Numbered from the stretch's first letter, positions 1 to 9,709 are shown. The stretch: DNA of 19,050 bases from Acanthaster planci (GCF_001949145.1 NW_019091765.1:41392-60441); one strand, 5' to 3'. Notes: a model not told the origin generated them from the sequence alone. Numbers and translations are program-made.

Positions 1-730
1 TAAGTGCGATCTCTGTTTCCAGACATTTTGCTTTGTAATTTCACTACCCAAAGAACTCCAACTATTAAAAAAAAACATAGTAATCTCACTAAAACTGAAT
101 CGCATAAAGTACTGCACAAAAATTCGTGCAAGAATGGTACAAAACGCCTGCAGTGTAAAAAGGAGTCAACATATAGGGCGCCGCCATTACTGAGTTCCCT
201 CACGATTCGGTGCTTCGCCAACAACAAACTTTATACTTTGATTCTTTTCCCGTCTTTATCATTTTTCTAAGTTCATCCGGTCACTTTTGTCGTTAAAGAA
301 ATTCAACGCGTCCATCAACTTGCACGTGTTCGGACTTGACCGTTCCAATAACAACGAGTGTGCGTCTTGACTCTTCCTATCTATATCTATATTTATTCTG
401 GGATATTTTGATCTTTTTTCGTTTGTTCTTCCTTTAATACACGCTTCAGATTTCAACCGCTGACCCTTGCCACTTGACTGTCACCGTTGACCCTTTCCAC
501 TTGACCGTCGCCACGCACAAAGACAACGCGCATTGTAATTATTCTTATCTATATCTCCGTCGCTCTGTACATACTGAGACCGTCCGATTCAATTCTTCGT
601 GCTCGCATTTTTTTATTTATTTTGAATTATTTTGGTCTTTTCCGTTTGTTCTTCGATTACAAAAATTCTGTGCGTGTACAAAATCCATTAACGCACAAAG
701 TGACAAAGGCAATTTATTCGCTCTGAAACG
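1..730. other. AT-rich stretch without a recognised gene
   Basis: I see no credible gene here; the reading frames are short and of low complexity. The sequence is AT-rich with pyrimidine-rich tracts. Two weakly similar blocks (about 361-445 and 597-670) share the phrase tttcgtttgttctt or close variants, suggesting an old local duplication. It could be non-coding flank, or the untranslated end of a retroelement whose body is not visible. Confidence 0.4.
461..514. repeat. 27-bp tandem duplication
   Basis: Two adjacent 27-bp units (461-487 and 488-514) begin tgaccctt / tgaccctt and share cacttgac in the same place. They differ at about five positions. This is a small diverged tandem duplication with no assigned role. 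Confidence 0.6.
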
Positions 731-752
731 GTGAAGTATTTCATTACTTCAC
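731..752. other. 8-bp perfect hairpin
   Basis: The arms gtgaagta (731-738) and tacttcac (745-752) are perfect reverse complements around a 6-base loop. No U-run follows that would make it a bacterial-type terminator, and it lies just before an ATG at 762. A role is not established. Confidence 0.45.
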
Positions 753-761
753 GGAATCAGC

Positions 762-1569
762 ATGGAGTTCCAAAAAGCCCTAAAAGAAGGCTAAAGTCTC
801 CTCGATTCCGGTCAATGGACGGCTAAGAACATGATCACTTTTTTATATTTTTTCATGTTGGACGATATAGACAATTTCGCTGACGCCGACGTCATCATTG
901 CGAATAGCAAGACTTTCAATAGGCTGACTCTTCGCTACTACCAGAAGGGTCAGTGGGTCCAGCTATTCACGCCGTATCGTCTGTGGGAGCGAGCTCGGTG
1001 CGGTTGCTATACCGGAAATGGAACGGCAACCACCACCAACTGCAGGGCCGCACCACGAGCCTAAAGATGTTGTCATCGAATGCAGTCGAGGCGGCCGTAA
1101 CTCGCAGCCGGTTCCGGACAACCAAAAAAATCTGCTGGCGACTGACAGAAACCCTGGCAAGAATGCTTCCGATACCCGTGGAACTGCAGTGCTACATGGT
1201 ACACAGGCTCTGGTTCATCGACATCGAGTGCACAGCCCCACAGCCCTTGTCCCCCATGTCTACTCTGATCTTGAAGGAGCTGACGGAAAGGGCCGTCCTG
1301 AAGGAGCTTCTGTCAGCCGCCAAGAAGCCGACGGAGCGGACGACGGAGGACTGGATGTCATTCCCCTTCTTCGTCTTCTCCTTGGAGATCCCCGTTTGTT
1401 TGAAGACTTTCATTCTGTCATTGGAATGAGAGCTTTGGATTTTCTGGGCCTCTCCATAAGCCCCTCCACCTCCTCGACCGTTGTCGCGGTTACACCCACC
1501 ATCTCCGTCGACCTCTCGCCCACTCACCGTTTACTACGCACCTTTGACCTACTAACCCCAACGACCTGA
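762..1569 (+). other. GC-rich block with overlapping reading frames, unidentified
   Basis: From the ATG at 762 one frame runs to about 1061 with a single in-frame stop near 792. Two longer plus-strand frames then overlap (953-1429 and 1018-1569), and a 111-codon frame lies opposite on the minus strand. Base composition becomes clearly GC-richer from about 940 to 1560, which by itself lengthens open frames. I recognise no domain. The 953 frame has the more protein-like composition (aromatic and hydrophobic residues spread through it), while the 1018 frame is low-complexity. It may be a degraded retroelement ORF or a chance frame. Nothing decides between them. Confidence 0.2.
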
Positions 1570-1669
1570 CTTACTCCCACACGACCGGAAGTGGGGTCAA
1601 CCTGATCTATAAAGCACTGGAAGTCGGTCAAGGATCAGAGGTCAAACTGATCAATACTAACTACTTTTT

Positions 1670-2988
1670 CTACTGACCTAGCAGGGACTGAAGATTGCGC
1701 AGCGTGATTTTCTTCTGATCAGGCACACTAACAATCGTATTTTGTGAAGCAACTTGCTTATCAGTCGGGATTTGAATCTGTTGTGCAACCGTATCGATCG
1801 CCAAACCCAGGAAAGTGAGGTTCGTAGCTGGACCTTCGTTTTTTTTGTTCCGCGATGGGTACCCCCAAATCGCTGACAAACTACTCTGAAAGATTGGAGG
1901 GAACGTGTGCACTTGGCATGACTAGCCCCAGCGAACAGGAAATCAATCAGATAATGCACAATGTTAGGAGATTCGGCCACCTTACGAGTACAGTACTCGA
2001 GGAAAGTACTGAACCGCGCAAACGTAACACAAGATATAGCTCAGCCCATAGGCATGCATTTATCGAAATAAAATTGGCCGTTATGAGAAAAACCAAGCAA
2101 ATCAAAATCGCTTGGATGGACGGGAAGTAAACGAAAGGCCGACTTAATATCCGACTTAGCCATCAGGGCACTGCGTGGTAAACCTGAGATCATAGTTATC
2201 GCCTCATCAAAACTCGTGTTAGAAACGGTGGTGTCTGCGGAATCAATGAAATCATTCACCGATTTGCCGATAGGGGACGACAAATTATGGATTAACCAAA
2301 ATTCACCCGGAGTCTGTTTGGGCACCAGGCCCATAGGTGAACAACGGAAATGAGGAAGAAGCTGGGACAAAAACGGGCCAGCAACGCGACCCAAAGCAAC
2401 TTCACGATCAATTTTTGACTGCAGAATGTTGGGATGTTTGCGAGCAAATGCAGAATTACGAGCAGAGGAACTAACCCTGGGACCTGAATAGCCTACCCGG
2501 AAACCGCGCAAAAAACCTTCTTGCAAAATGTGAGAGTCCTGAGTATTAGGGTAAGCCCGTAAAAAAGGGAGCATATTACTGAGTTTTACCGGGGTTGATG
2601 TCAGCTGCTGGCACCTGTGCTGTGAAGCGAGACTGTGAGTTTCCCCGACAACGGGTTGTAGGGTGGCCAAATGCCCTGCAGGTGGAGCAGCGATGCGCGA
2701 AGCGACACAGGGGGTGGTTGCACTGACCGCAGTTGAAGTTGTTACATGTAGGTTGACCAACGCCGGCGACTGGGCGCCGACCACGCCCGAAATCGGACCA
2801 GGCGTTGGCGGCAGTGGAGGGGGCAAGCTCGCGTTGCTGGTACGGACGAAAATTATGCTGATGCGAAACGGGCGCACCAAGTAGTACCAGCCAAAGTTCA
2901 ACATCAATAGTTGCCCAAGAGCAAGACGGCGCCCGCGCCTGTCGCAATCCAAACTGGATGTCGTACTCGCGCCAACCATACCCCGCAT
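1670..2988 (-). pseudogene. DIRS/Ngaro-like reverse transcriptase, broken and 3'-truncated
   Basis: This is the reverse transcriptase part of a retrotransposon, overlapping the end of the Gag-like ORF; the true start is not fixed, because the part above 2576 shares bases with Gag. Visible family signatures include GFRVGYSGPRV near the domain start, the stretch SPMGLVPK, AKSDIKSAFRLLPVHP (palm motif A with its Asp) and FYFDKCMPMG. These match the DIRS/Ngaro (tyrosine-recombinase retrotransposon) RT group as I know it. A TGA stop follows PMG near 2041. After it the frame continues, but the active-site box reads YLIDFLFAG where the family has two adjacent Asp. A frameshift lies near 1855, beside a T-run, and the frame resumes with LTFLGLAIDT. 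The match ends at LQSLLGQ (about 1678), so RNase H and recombinase are missing. Confidence 0.8.
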
Positions 2989-3805
2989 GTCGAAATGCTG
3001 CAGATCGAATAGTGTCTGCGTACTTCAGTAATGAATGAGCGTGGGTAGGATGTCGCAACATATACACAGATGCAAAAACTAGAAATGCTGACGTCCACTG
3101 CTCGATAGACGTAATACGCGGAGCCTGCTTATTGGGACGAATCTGCCAAAGTGGGGACTCATTGGACCCGATTGTAAAAAGCGTCTCGTCAAAGGAATTA
3201 TCCAAGCCCGTGCCGCGCGACGACTTCAACGAGGTTCCGAATTCTACGTACTCCCCCCTCCAAATTTTGTCTTTTGGATGTTGAGGAATCGCGGCCCCGA
3301 GATCGTCACAGACGCTAGTTAATGCCATATTTGAATCGGAAGAGGAGGTAATTGACAATGTTCTTGGAGCTGAAGTTCCCGACACCACGGGCGTGAAACT
3401 GGAAGGCTGCGGGGCTAATTCAAAAGGAGTAGCAACAGAGGGCTTACCTGGCTCCAAAGTTTGGGCCGAACTCCCTCCAGGCCGACTGATGGTAGCGGGT
3501 GCTGGCGTTGCATGGGTAGACTCAACACTCGCACTCTCTGGAATCATTCCGACAGTAGCCAACGGTATAATAGTGGTATCCGGACCGGGTGATGCAAGCT
3601 GCGGTGCACTAGACCCTGCAAGGGCCGCGACCACCGACGCATCTTGACGGGAAGACTTGCGAGGCCACCCCCGAGAACGCTTCGCTCCATCCGTCGGCCC
3701 AGAAGGAGCCCGCCGCTTGGAATTGGCGAGGGGAATAAATAACAAAATAGCTTTTGCAAAATAGACAGATTTTCTCTTTTCCAAACAAACGCCACGGCTG
3801 CTCAA
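2576..3805 (-). CDS. Gag-like nucleocapsid protein of the same retrotransposon
   Basis: An uninterrupted 409-codon ORF upstream of, and overlapping, the RT frame. The first half is rich in Ser, Pro, Thr and Ala and probably disordered. The middle (SIEQWTSAFLVFASVY and onward to YADTIRSAAF) looks like a helical capsid-type region. Near the C terminus, residues 354-386, two zinc motifs follow one another: a C-x7-8-C-x4-C-x3-H (CCCH-like) cluster, then a canonical zinc knuckle C-x2-C-x4-H-x4-C. This arrangement fits RNA-binding Gag proteins of DIRS/Ngaro-like elements. The ATG at 3805 is the first in frame; a later Met is possible. The intact frame beside a broken RT suggests a fairly young insertion, or chance survival. 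Confidence 0.7.
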   Translation of the reverse strand: MSSRGVCLEKRKSVYFAKAILLFIPLANSKRRAPSGPTDGAKRSRGWPRKSSRQDASVVAALAGSSAPQLASPGPDTTIIPLATVGMIPESASVESTHATPAPATISRPGGSSAQTLEPGKPSVATPFELAPQPSSFTPVVSGTSAPRTLSITSSSDSNMALTSVCDDLGAAIPQHPKDKIWRGEYVEFGTSLKSSRGTGLDNSFDETLFTIGSNESPLWQIRPNKQAPRITSIEQWTSAFLVFASVYMLRHPTHAHSLLKYADTIRSAAFRHAGYGWREYDIQFGLRQARAPSCSWATIDVELWLVLLGAPVSHQHNFRPYQQRELAPSTAANAWSDFGRGRRPVAGVGQPTCNNFNCGQCNHPLCRFAHRCSTCRAFGHPTTRCRGNSQSRFTAQVPAADINPGKTQ

Positions 3806-3944
3806 GCAAAAGAGGCATTAAATCACCGTGCCAGCAACCGCAAGTGTACACTACGGACCTACTTAGTGACAAGAGCCTCCAATGTCCCGCGGTGATAAAT
3901 TATTTGAAGCTGCAATTTATTTTGCCTCAAATTGATTAGAAGTG
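3806..3944. other. Junction between retrotransposon and minisatellite
   Basis: This holds the presumed 5' leader of the minus-strand retrotransposon and the join to the inverted minisatellite unit. I see no terminal repeat that marks the exact retrotransposon boundary. Confidence 0.3.
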
Positions 3945-4171
3945 TTACAGATATAGATTCTTCTGGTAGCCCTACACTCAACTTTCCAGACATCACAATT
4001 GTAAATATTTTACACAGTCCAATTATTTTACATTCCGATGTTTTCCCCATGAATTCCAACACAAATGAAACTCCAAAAATCCCAATTTTCTAGAAATCAG
4101 CTGTTTAATATATAGTCTAAGGCTCAAATCGTGCAGGTATTTTGAAATTTGGCTACTTGGTTGGACAGATA
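3945..4171 (-). repeat. Inverted single copy of the 210-bp minisatellite (left flank)
   Basis: Read on the minus strand, this is one unit of the tandem array at 13195-14965. The best match is the outermost right-hand unit: 4066-4171 against 14857-14962, 106 bp with no gap and about 7 mismatches by eye. The two share variants not typical of the other units, such as aaatttcaaaatacc and actatatatt. Opposite orientation on the two sides of the virus-like element suggests it belongs to the element's terminal inverted repeat. Confidence 0.8.
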
Positions 4172-4379
4172 ACACGTTGACAAAACATTCAGTGGTTGAC
4201 AGCATGACCCATATCTAGACAGTGCTACAAGCTCTGTAAACTAGACATATTATTCTCATCGAATATTCTCGAAACATGTCTAAAGTTCACTGGTCTTTTC
4301 TGACATATATCGTCTAATGACCCCAGAGGGCGCTATTTTTGTCTCAAGTTGTTTGGAAGAATGTGTTTGACACATGGAA
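4172..4379. other. Unassigned spacer inside left end of the element
   Basis: There is no gene and no clear counterpart at the right end, where only about 95 bp separate the G-rich block from the minisatellite. It contains a ccccagagggcgct phrase at 4321-4334. It may be an insertion in the left terminal repeat or sequence lost from the right. Confidence 0.35.
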
Positions 4380-4463
4380 CAGACCAGCAAGCTCTTCCCC
4401 AACCCAGATTCCCCAAACCTCACAACGCGCACTTGAACCACAACCCCCTGTAGATTATTTAAT
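4380..4463. repeat. Left inner terminal inverted repeat (C-rich on + strand)
   Basis: Two perfect 19-bp blocks are reverse complements of blocks at the right end. 4445-4463 pairs with 12945-12963 (attaaataatctacagggg), and 4396-4414 pairs with 13015-13033 (ggggaatctgggttgggga). They occur in the mirrored order, with sequence between them also alignable apart from an 18-bp tandem duplication on the right. The inner edge is sharp, at about 4466. On the minus strand this is G-rich DNA running outward. Confidence 0.85.
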
Positions 4464-4536
4464 GAACTTGGGGTTACACGTGTTAATAATACTACTTTAA
4501 ATAAATGATATTTAAATAATAAAGTGTATTATAAAT

Positions 4537-4837
4537 ATGTTTGTCAACAACGCAAGAAACCAAATGTTGCCAACGATGTCGTTAATGCAAACAATTACTG
4601 AACTTAAACAGATAATAGAAACAAAGAATTATGTAAAATTCTGCAATGCTTGTAAAGAAAAAAATCAAAAACTGGCGAAAGTGTGAACATAAAGAAGACA
4701 AGTATAAATGTCCAGAGTGTCGCCCCGTTTGCCTACACAGAAAAACAAAGCAAAGATGCAACGATTGCCACAAAGTTATGTTTTGTAAAAATGGAAAATA
4801 CAAGAGCAATTGTCATCGATGTTTACATTCAAAGTGA
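4537..4837 (+). pseudogene. Cysteine-rich zinc-binding protein, frameshifted
   Basis: This is the first gene inside the left terminus. From the ATG at 4537 the frame reads a helical lead-in (MQTITELKQIIE), then a CNAC pair. A frameshift in the A-rich tract around 4640-4665 moves the remainder into the next frame. There CEHKEDKYKCPEC, CLHRKTKQRCNDC and CKNGKYKSNCHRC form repeated C-x-H/N-x(5-7)-C-x2-C modules. Such tandem Cys/His repeats are common in large DNA viruses and virus-like elements and presumably bind zinc. The specific role is unknown. A TATA-like tattataaat lies directly before the ATG. Confidence 0.5.
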
Positions 4838-4975
4838 ATTATTTTTAATGTGCAATTGTTAGATTTAAAGTTAAAACAGCTGTTATAGAACCACATTAAC
4901 TCGGTTCACTTAAGAAAGCTTTAGAAATTACTTTTCCATGCATATTAGTATGGAAAAGTGAAATTGTCTTAAATA

Positions 4976-5002
4976 AATTGTCTATATATAAAAAGTGGGG
5001 TA
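4976..5002 (+). promoter_or_regulatory. TATA-like box before ORF 5004
   Basis: The string ctatatataaaaag at 4982-4995 sits about 10 bases before the ATG at 5004. Similar AT-rich TATA-like strings directly precede other element ORFs (before 4537, 9442, 9710, 11293 and 12263). Short leaders with a TATA-like element are typical of compact viral genes. No experimental support is possible from sequence. Confidence 0.35.
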
Positions 5003-5003
5003 A

Positions 5004-5252
5004 ATGAATAAAATTATAACGCCATATAATAAAGTAGGAAAGATAAAGATGGGTAAAATTCTAATGCTGTTCAAGTGGCGATCGTGGTCGCTGGACAGTC
5101 TCAAACAATATGTCAAAGATTTCAAAGTTGATTTACCACCACCCAGAAACGTCGACATTTCAAAAAAGACTTCGTCCAAGCGATTCAATATCATCTCAAA
5201 GATTACACAAACAACACGAGGGGCAAAAAAGAACACCTCAACGGATCGTTGA
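5004..5252 (+). CDS. Small basic protein of unknown function
   Basis: An 82-codon uninterrupted frame just upstream of the polymerase. It is Lys/Arg-rich throughout, with the phrase WSLDSLKQYVKDFKVDLPP giving a probable amphipathic helix followed by a proline turn. It starts at an ATG shortly after a TATA-like box. I do not recognise a family. It could be an independent small protein or a separated N-terminal piece of the polymerase ORF, since only about 35 bases and a frame change divide them. Confidence 0.35.
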   Translation: MNKIITPYNKVGKIKMGKILMLFKWRSWSLDSLKQYVKDFKVDLPPPRNVDISKKTSSKRFNIISKITQTTRGAKKNTSTDR

Positions 5253-5287
5253 AACACAAAAGTTGCAGATCACACCCACAGGACGCA

Positions 5288-8200
5288 ATGGGCGGTATAC
5301 AAGATTACATACGCGCGATCAAGTCTTATTTGGATTATGGTAAATTTGATCGCGTCGACATAACTTAAACAACAAGAGTTTATAAAAGCGTTAATTTTGA
5401 ATTAAAACCGAATAAAATTATTGCAGACTTGAACGGAATTATGATTGAGCACAGAGACTATTTTATTGAATAAATTGAACGTTTTGTCAGTAAAGTCTCG
5501 GGTTACATCGTTGACGAAATAAACACACTTTACATCAACATTGGTAGGTTTGGCGACATTGGCGGAAGCAGTTATGTCAAACTTGACAAACATGTCACTG
5601 CCAAAAAAGCCGTCATTAATATTAAAAATGAAGATCAACAATGTAAACGATGGTGTCTGAGGGCGGCACTTGAAAAATATACACCAGACGTTGTACAAGG
5701 GATCAAAAATAAATAAGACTTTAAAATACACAAAGAGAGAACATCTATTTACACTACAGACGACGGTCTTGTTATAGATTATAAAGTATAGATTTTCCCA
5801 CACCGTTGTCGCAGATATCATTACAATCAACGTGTTTGGATACGAATACCCCGAACCAGACGAAGAAATAGGTTGTGAAATATTTCGCAAAGAACAAGAT
5901 CAACGAGGAAAAGTTTTTATTTTACAGCTTTCGAATAATTTTCCACCAGCGGGATTAAGCAAATAACCTCACGTAGACCTATTAAACATCACAGAAGATA
6001 CCGATTGCTCGCCATCAGCCGTAGTTAAAAGCCACTATTGTTGGATTAAAGACAAATCGAAACTTTTAGCCCAGAAGTTAACTATCACGACGTGAGAAAA
6101 TATCTATGCGATCGGTGCAATACACACTTTTATACGCAAGATGATTGTGTCAAACATTTCAAAGAATGCCGAGGCGAAGGAAGCCCAGCTTGCTTCGTTG
6201 AAACGCCCAAACCGGGGTTATACAAAGAATACCCACATTAAAATTTGAAATTTTGTGGCACAAACAAAAAATTCCGTTTGTAATTTATGCAGATTTTGAA
6301 TCAATTTTAGAAAAAAACCAAGACAGGTCTCGTCCACTAAAACAAGTCTCTTGCGGCTTTTATTATGCAGTGATATGATGCGACAATCGTAAAACTGCTG
6401 AAAAACTTTATCGAGGACCAAACGCAAGTCAAGCATTTGTTGCAAGTCTCATGAAAGAACTTGAAAAAAATCGAGGACATTTTCGCTAACCCCGAACCAT
6501 TAGAACTCACATCCAAAGAAGAATGGTGGGATCAAAAAAGCCAGAACGTACTGGATATGCGAAAAACTCATTCATAGAAAACAAGAATGTCGGTGCGATA
6601 ACCCAGACTAGGTAAAAGGTAGGAATACATGTCAAGAATGCGGTTACCGTTTGGCAAAAAATCCCAAAGTCAGAGATCACTGTCACGTTACGGGTGTCTT
6701 TAGAGGCGCAGCTCACTCTTGGTGTAATTTACAACTCCAAGTCGTGCCTAACGAAACGGCAGCCCGGTGATATTTCACAACTTTGAATATTATGACGCAC
6801 ATCTCATTGTGCAAGGAGCGGCCTAGTTAAAGGCAATGATTACACTGACATAATTTCTTGCATTCCTAAAAATAGCGAAAAATACGTTTTGTTTAGCCTC
6901 GATCAACTTCGTTTTATAGACTCGTGTCATTTTATGGCATCGTCGTTGGACAACATTGTCAAGGCGCGTCCAAAAGATAAACTCAAGCACATTGCAAAAC
7001 TTAAAAACTTAAAAACTTTGCTTGCACAAAAAGGCATTTATCCATACGAGTACGTGGACTCATTTGCCAAGTTTAACGAAACGCAACTCGTTTTATAGTT
7101 CATTAAAATGGTCGAGCGTTACCGATGTCGAATATCACTACGAGCAACAGGTGTGGGACACGTTTGGATGTCAAAACATGGGCGATTACCACGACTTATA
7201 CATTAAAACAGACACCTTACTTTTAGCAGATGTGCTTCAAAATTTTAGAAATACGTGCTTCAACAATTATAGCGTCGAACCCGCAAATTATTATACGTCG
7301 CCGGGGCTTTTTTGGGACGCGTTGTTGAAACACAGTCGAGTAGAACTTGAATTATTAGAAGACATCGACAAACATTTATTTTTGGAGAAAGCCAAAGAGG
7401 AGGCATCTCGAGCCTCTTTAATAAACGATACTCCAAGGCTAATACCAAATACCTCACCTATTATAACCCAAACGAGCCCGCAACTTATTTGTTGTATCTC
7501 GACGCAAGCAATCTTTACGGGTGGGCCATGAGCCAACCATTGTCACTTGGAGGATTTAAATGGGTCGAAAATCAAACAGAATATACTGCAGACTTTATTC
7601 TCAATTTAAATCCCACGGATTATTACGGATATATGCTCAAAGTCAATCTCAACGTGCCATATCACTTGCACGATCTTTTCAACGATTTTCCTTTAGCCCC
7701 CGAAAACAAAACATCAAACTCGATGTTTTTAGCCAGCAACAAAAATTGATGCTTGGTAACAAAGCCCCGAATATGAAAAAGCTCGTCGATACGCTCGCTC
7801 CCAAAAAGAATATGTAGTGCACTATCGACTATTGCAATTGTATTTGCAATTAGGCGTCGATTTGAATCAAGTACATCGTGTGATGAAATTTTGTCAACGT
7901 CCTTGATGACGTAGTTATATCGATAAACACTAAATTACGTGAAGAAGCCTAACATCGCATCGATCAAGACTTTTTTAAACTCGCCAATCACGCAGTGTAT
8001 GGTAAAACGATGGAAAATGTTTGCAAACATTGTGACACAAAAATAATTCGCGACAACGACTCTGACGTTAAAAAATTTAAATGCATGGCGAATAAACCCA
8101 GTTGTAAGAAAGTTTTAAGTTTAAGGAATGCGACATGAGTTGTGTCGAAATGATGAAAACAAAAGTCATACTAAACAAACTGATTTACGCGGGGGTTACA

Positions 8201-8791
8201 ATACTAGAACTTTCCAAAATGTTAATGTACGAATTTTATTACAACACGTTAAAATGTCGTTACGGCGAACGATTAGGCTTGCTTTACCCCGACGCCGACA
8301 GTTTACTCTTGAAATTAAAAAGGATGACGTTTATCAAGACCTGTTGGACATGTGCAGCCAATTTGATTCTAGTAATACCACAGGGCATGAGCTGTATGAC
8401 AAAGTCAACAAAAAAATGTCATCGGTAAATTTAAAGATGAGTTTGGCGGGGCTAGCATATCAGAAACCATTTGTATACGGCCCAAGATGTATTTTATCAC
8501 ACTCGAAAACGGTACAAACGTTAGAAAAGCCAAAGGTGTTAGAAAGCCAGTAACTGACAGTGACTTACAACACGAGTCTTATAGAGACTGTCTATTAAAC
8601 CAAACAAAGTTTCCAAACGATCATTGTGTGATACAATCGTATCAACATCAGCTTTATACCATTATTCAGAAAAAATGTCGTTACATTCACTCGACACAAA
8701 ACGATATATTCTCGGCAACGGCATCGATACGTTGGCGTTTGGCCACAAAAGGCTCGAGATAATTCGTAAGCTGTTAAAATCAACTCAGTGA
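5288..8791 (+). pseudogene. polB: Family B (protein-primed type) DNA polymerase, multiply broken
   Basis: This is the replicative polymerase of the virus-like element. Its motifs appear in correct order across several frames: exonuclease I YADFES (6286-6303); a zinc/HNH endonuclease-VII-like insertion with CQECG and RDHCHVTG...AAHSWCN (to 6728); exonuclease II FHNFEYYDAH (from 6767); exonuclease III YIKTD (about 7200); palm motif A YLDASNLYGWAM (7495-7530); motif B KLANHAVYGKTMEN (7977-8018); motif C YPDADS (8285-8302); and a conserved C-terminal tail SLDTKRYILGNGIDTLAFGH. Full length would be about 1150-1200 residues, usual for Polinton-like and related metazoan elements. Early in-frame TAA stops are at 5366, 5471 and 5714. 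Frameshifts lie near 7096, 7380 and 7748, with more stops and shifts at 5750-6850 and 7800-8700. The ATG at 5288 is the best start. Motif C reads DAD instead of the usual DTD. Confidence 0.9.
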
Positions 8792-8812
8792 AGGAATTTT
8801 AGCGAAAAACTT

Positions 8813-9419
8813 TTAAATTATTGAAGGCATTTCAGTGTCTTTGATTACCACTTGAAGTTCTTCTTTCACAAAACTCCGTTTGGGTCCATCGAGTAAATAA
8901 TGTAACGTCGGGCCCGTTTTGGCTTTTTTGGCCATTGACTCGTTTGAATTGACTTGTGCGTTTTTTATTTAAAACACATCTACGCTCCATATTGGATTGG
9001 TTGCCCTTTTTACAGTGCCACCTTCTTGTTCGCCGGGGTAATACAAATACCGCACTAAAACGTTTGGGGGAAGTTCTTTGCTGATCTTCCGAAGGCACGT
9101 AAAAATCTGACAACTTGGGTTAGGGTGGTAACTTTGCCACACATTTTCCGTCAAATCCCGAGTAAGCTAGCAATGCCTCTCCACGTCGGTAAATTGACGC
9201 TGACTCGCGCGCTCTTGTCTCATACGTTCGTTTAAAAAGTCCAACAAACGAACGCTATTTTTTTGGTTAGCTCGCGCCAGTTGTCCCAACGCGAGATCGT
9301 GTCGCTTTCGTTCTTCGTCGACTTGTTTTTGACTCAGACTGCTAAATAAAAAATCGGACCCGTAAACGCCATAGCATTGACTATATAGCTCCTCCGACCA
9401 TCATTAGTGCACTCGCCAT
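8813..9419 (-). pseudogene. Antisense element gene with coiled coil, unknown function
   Basis: This gene is convergent with the polymerase, their stops lying about 20 bp apart. From the ATG complementary to 9417-9419 the frame begins MASALMMVGGAI. A shift near a TAG moves it into a frame with a long Glu/Arg/Gln-rich helix (QKQVDEERKRHDLALGQLA and onward), probably a coiled coil. In-frame TAG and TAA stops follow before a C-terminal part containing YYPGEQEGG, KRATNPIWS and GPKRSFVKEELQVV. The part after the second stop stays in the same frame to 8813. The protein would be about 200 residues. The C-terminal phrases look conserved and resemble proteins found beside such polymerases in invertebrate genomes, but I cannot name a function. 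It is the only minus-strand gene in the element. Confidence 0.55.
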
Positions 9420-9441
9420 TTTATTTTACATATTTTAAAAC

Positions 9442-9669
9442 ATGGATCGAAAAGTGAGCGATATATTAGCCGACATCAGTGCCGATCAAACAAACATCGA
9501 ATCTATGCTGGGTGACACGAGAGCCGACGTGGATCACAACTCTGAAATGCTTTCAGGGATTCAAGATCTGCTTGCAGAAATGTTTCACAAGCGCGATTTA
9601 ATGGGTATATATCAAGAATTATTCTTGTCGTTGATTGCGTTGTCCTCCTTGTTTAAGATTTTTACATAA
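9442..9669 (+). CDS. Small coiled-coil/hydrophobic-tail protein
   Basis: An intact 75-codon ORF, divergent from the antisense gene, with only 22 bp between the two starts, so a shared bidirectional promoter is likely. Residues 1-50 are acidic and heptad-like (ILADISADQTNIESML, then NSEMLSGIQDLLAEM), suggesting a coiled coil. Residues 59-75 (ELFLSLIALSSLFKIF) are hydrophobic and may form a membrane anchor. The size and shape suggest a minor structural or membrane protein of a virion, but this is inference. There are no stops or shifts, unlike the large neighbours. Confidence 0.55.
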   Translation: MDRKVSDILADISADQTNIESMLGDTRADVDHNSEMLSGIQDLLAEMFHKRDLMGIYQELFLSLIALSSLFKIFT

Positions 9670-9699
9670 TTATAAAACCGTTTGATTATAAAACCGTTT
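9669..9699 (+). promoter_or_regulatory. Duplicated 15-bp motif upstream of the capsid-like gene
   Basis: The 15-mer attataaaaccgttt occurs perfectly twice (9669-9683 and 9685-9699), the second copy ending 10 bases before the ATG at 9710. It contains a TATA-like core. A promoter duplication for a strongly expressed structural gene is the natural guess. The copies could also be a simple tandem duplication. Confidence 0.45.
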
Positions 9700-9709
9700 C
9701 TAATAAAAT

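Noticed and set aside
1652-1683. Branch-point-like tactaac with a pyrimidine tract and tag/cag, resembling a splice acceptor
   Set aside because: It lies at the edge of the minus-strand retrotransposon fragment, with no plausible plus-strand exon after it; such strings are common by chance.
2663-2884. Plus-strand open frames across 2663-3647
   Set aside because: They are antisense shadows of the Gag-like ORF, in Gly/Ala/Val-rich frames created by its codon content.
4320-4334. CTCF-like core (ccccagagggcgct)
   Set aside because: It mismatches the consensus at two positions on one side; a single weak hit has no support.
9442-9669. Toxin-antitoxin or phage-type small gene interpretation for the small ORFs
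   Set aside because: Context is a eukaryotic virus-like element without ribosome-binding sites or paired bacterial-type genes.
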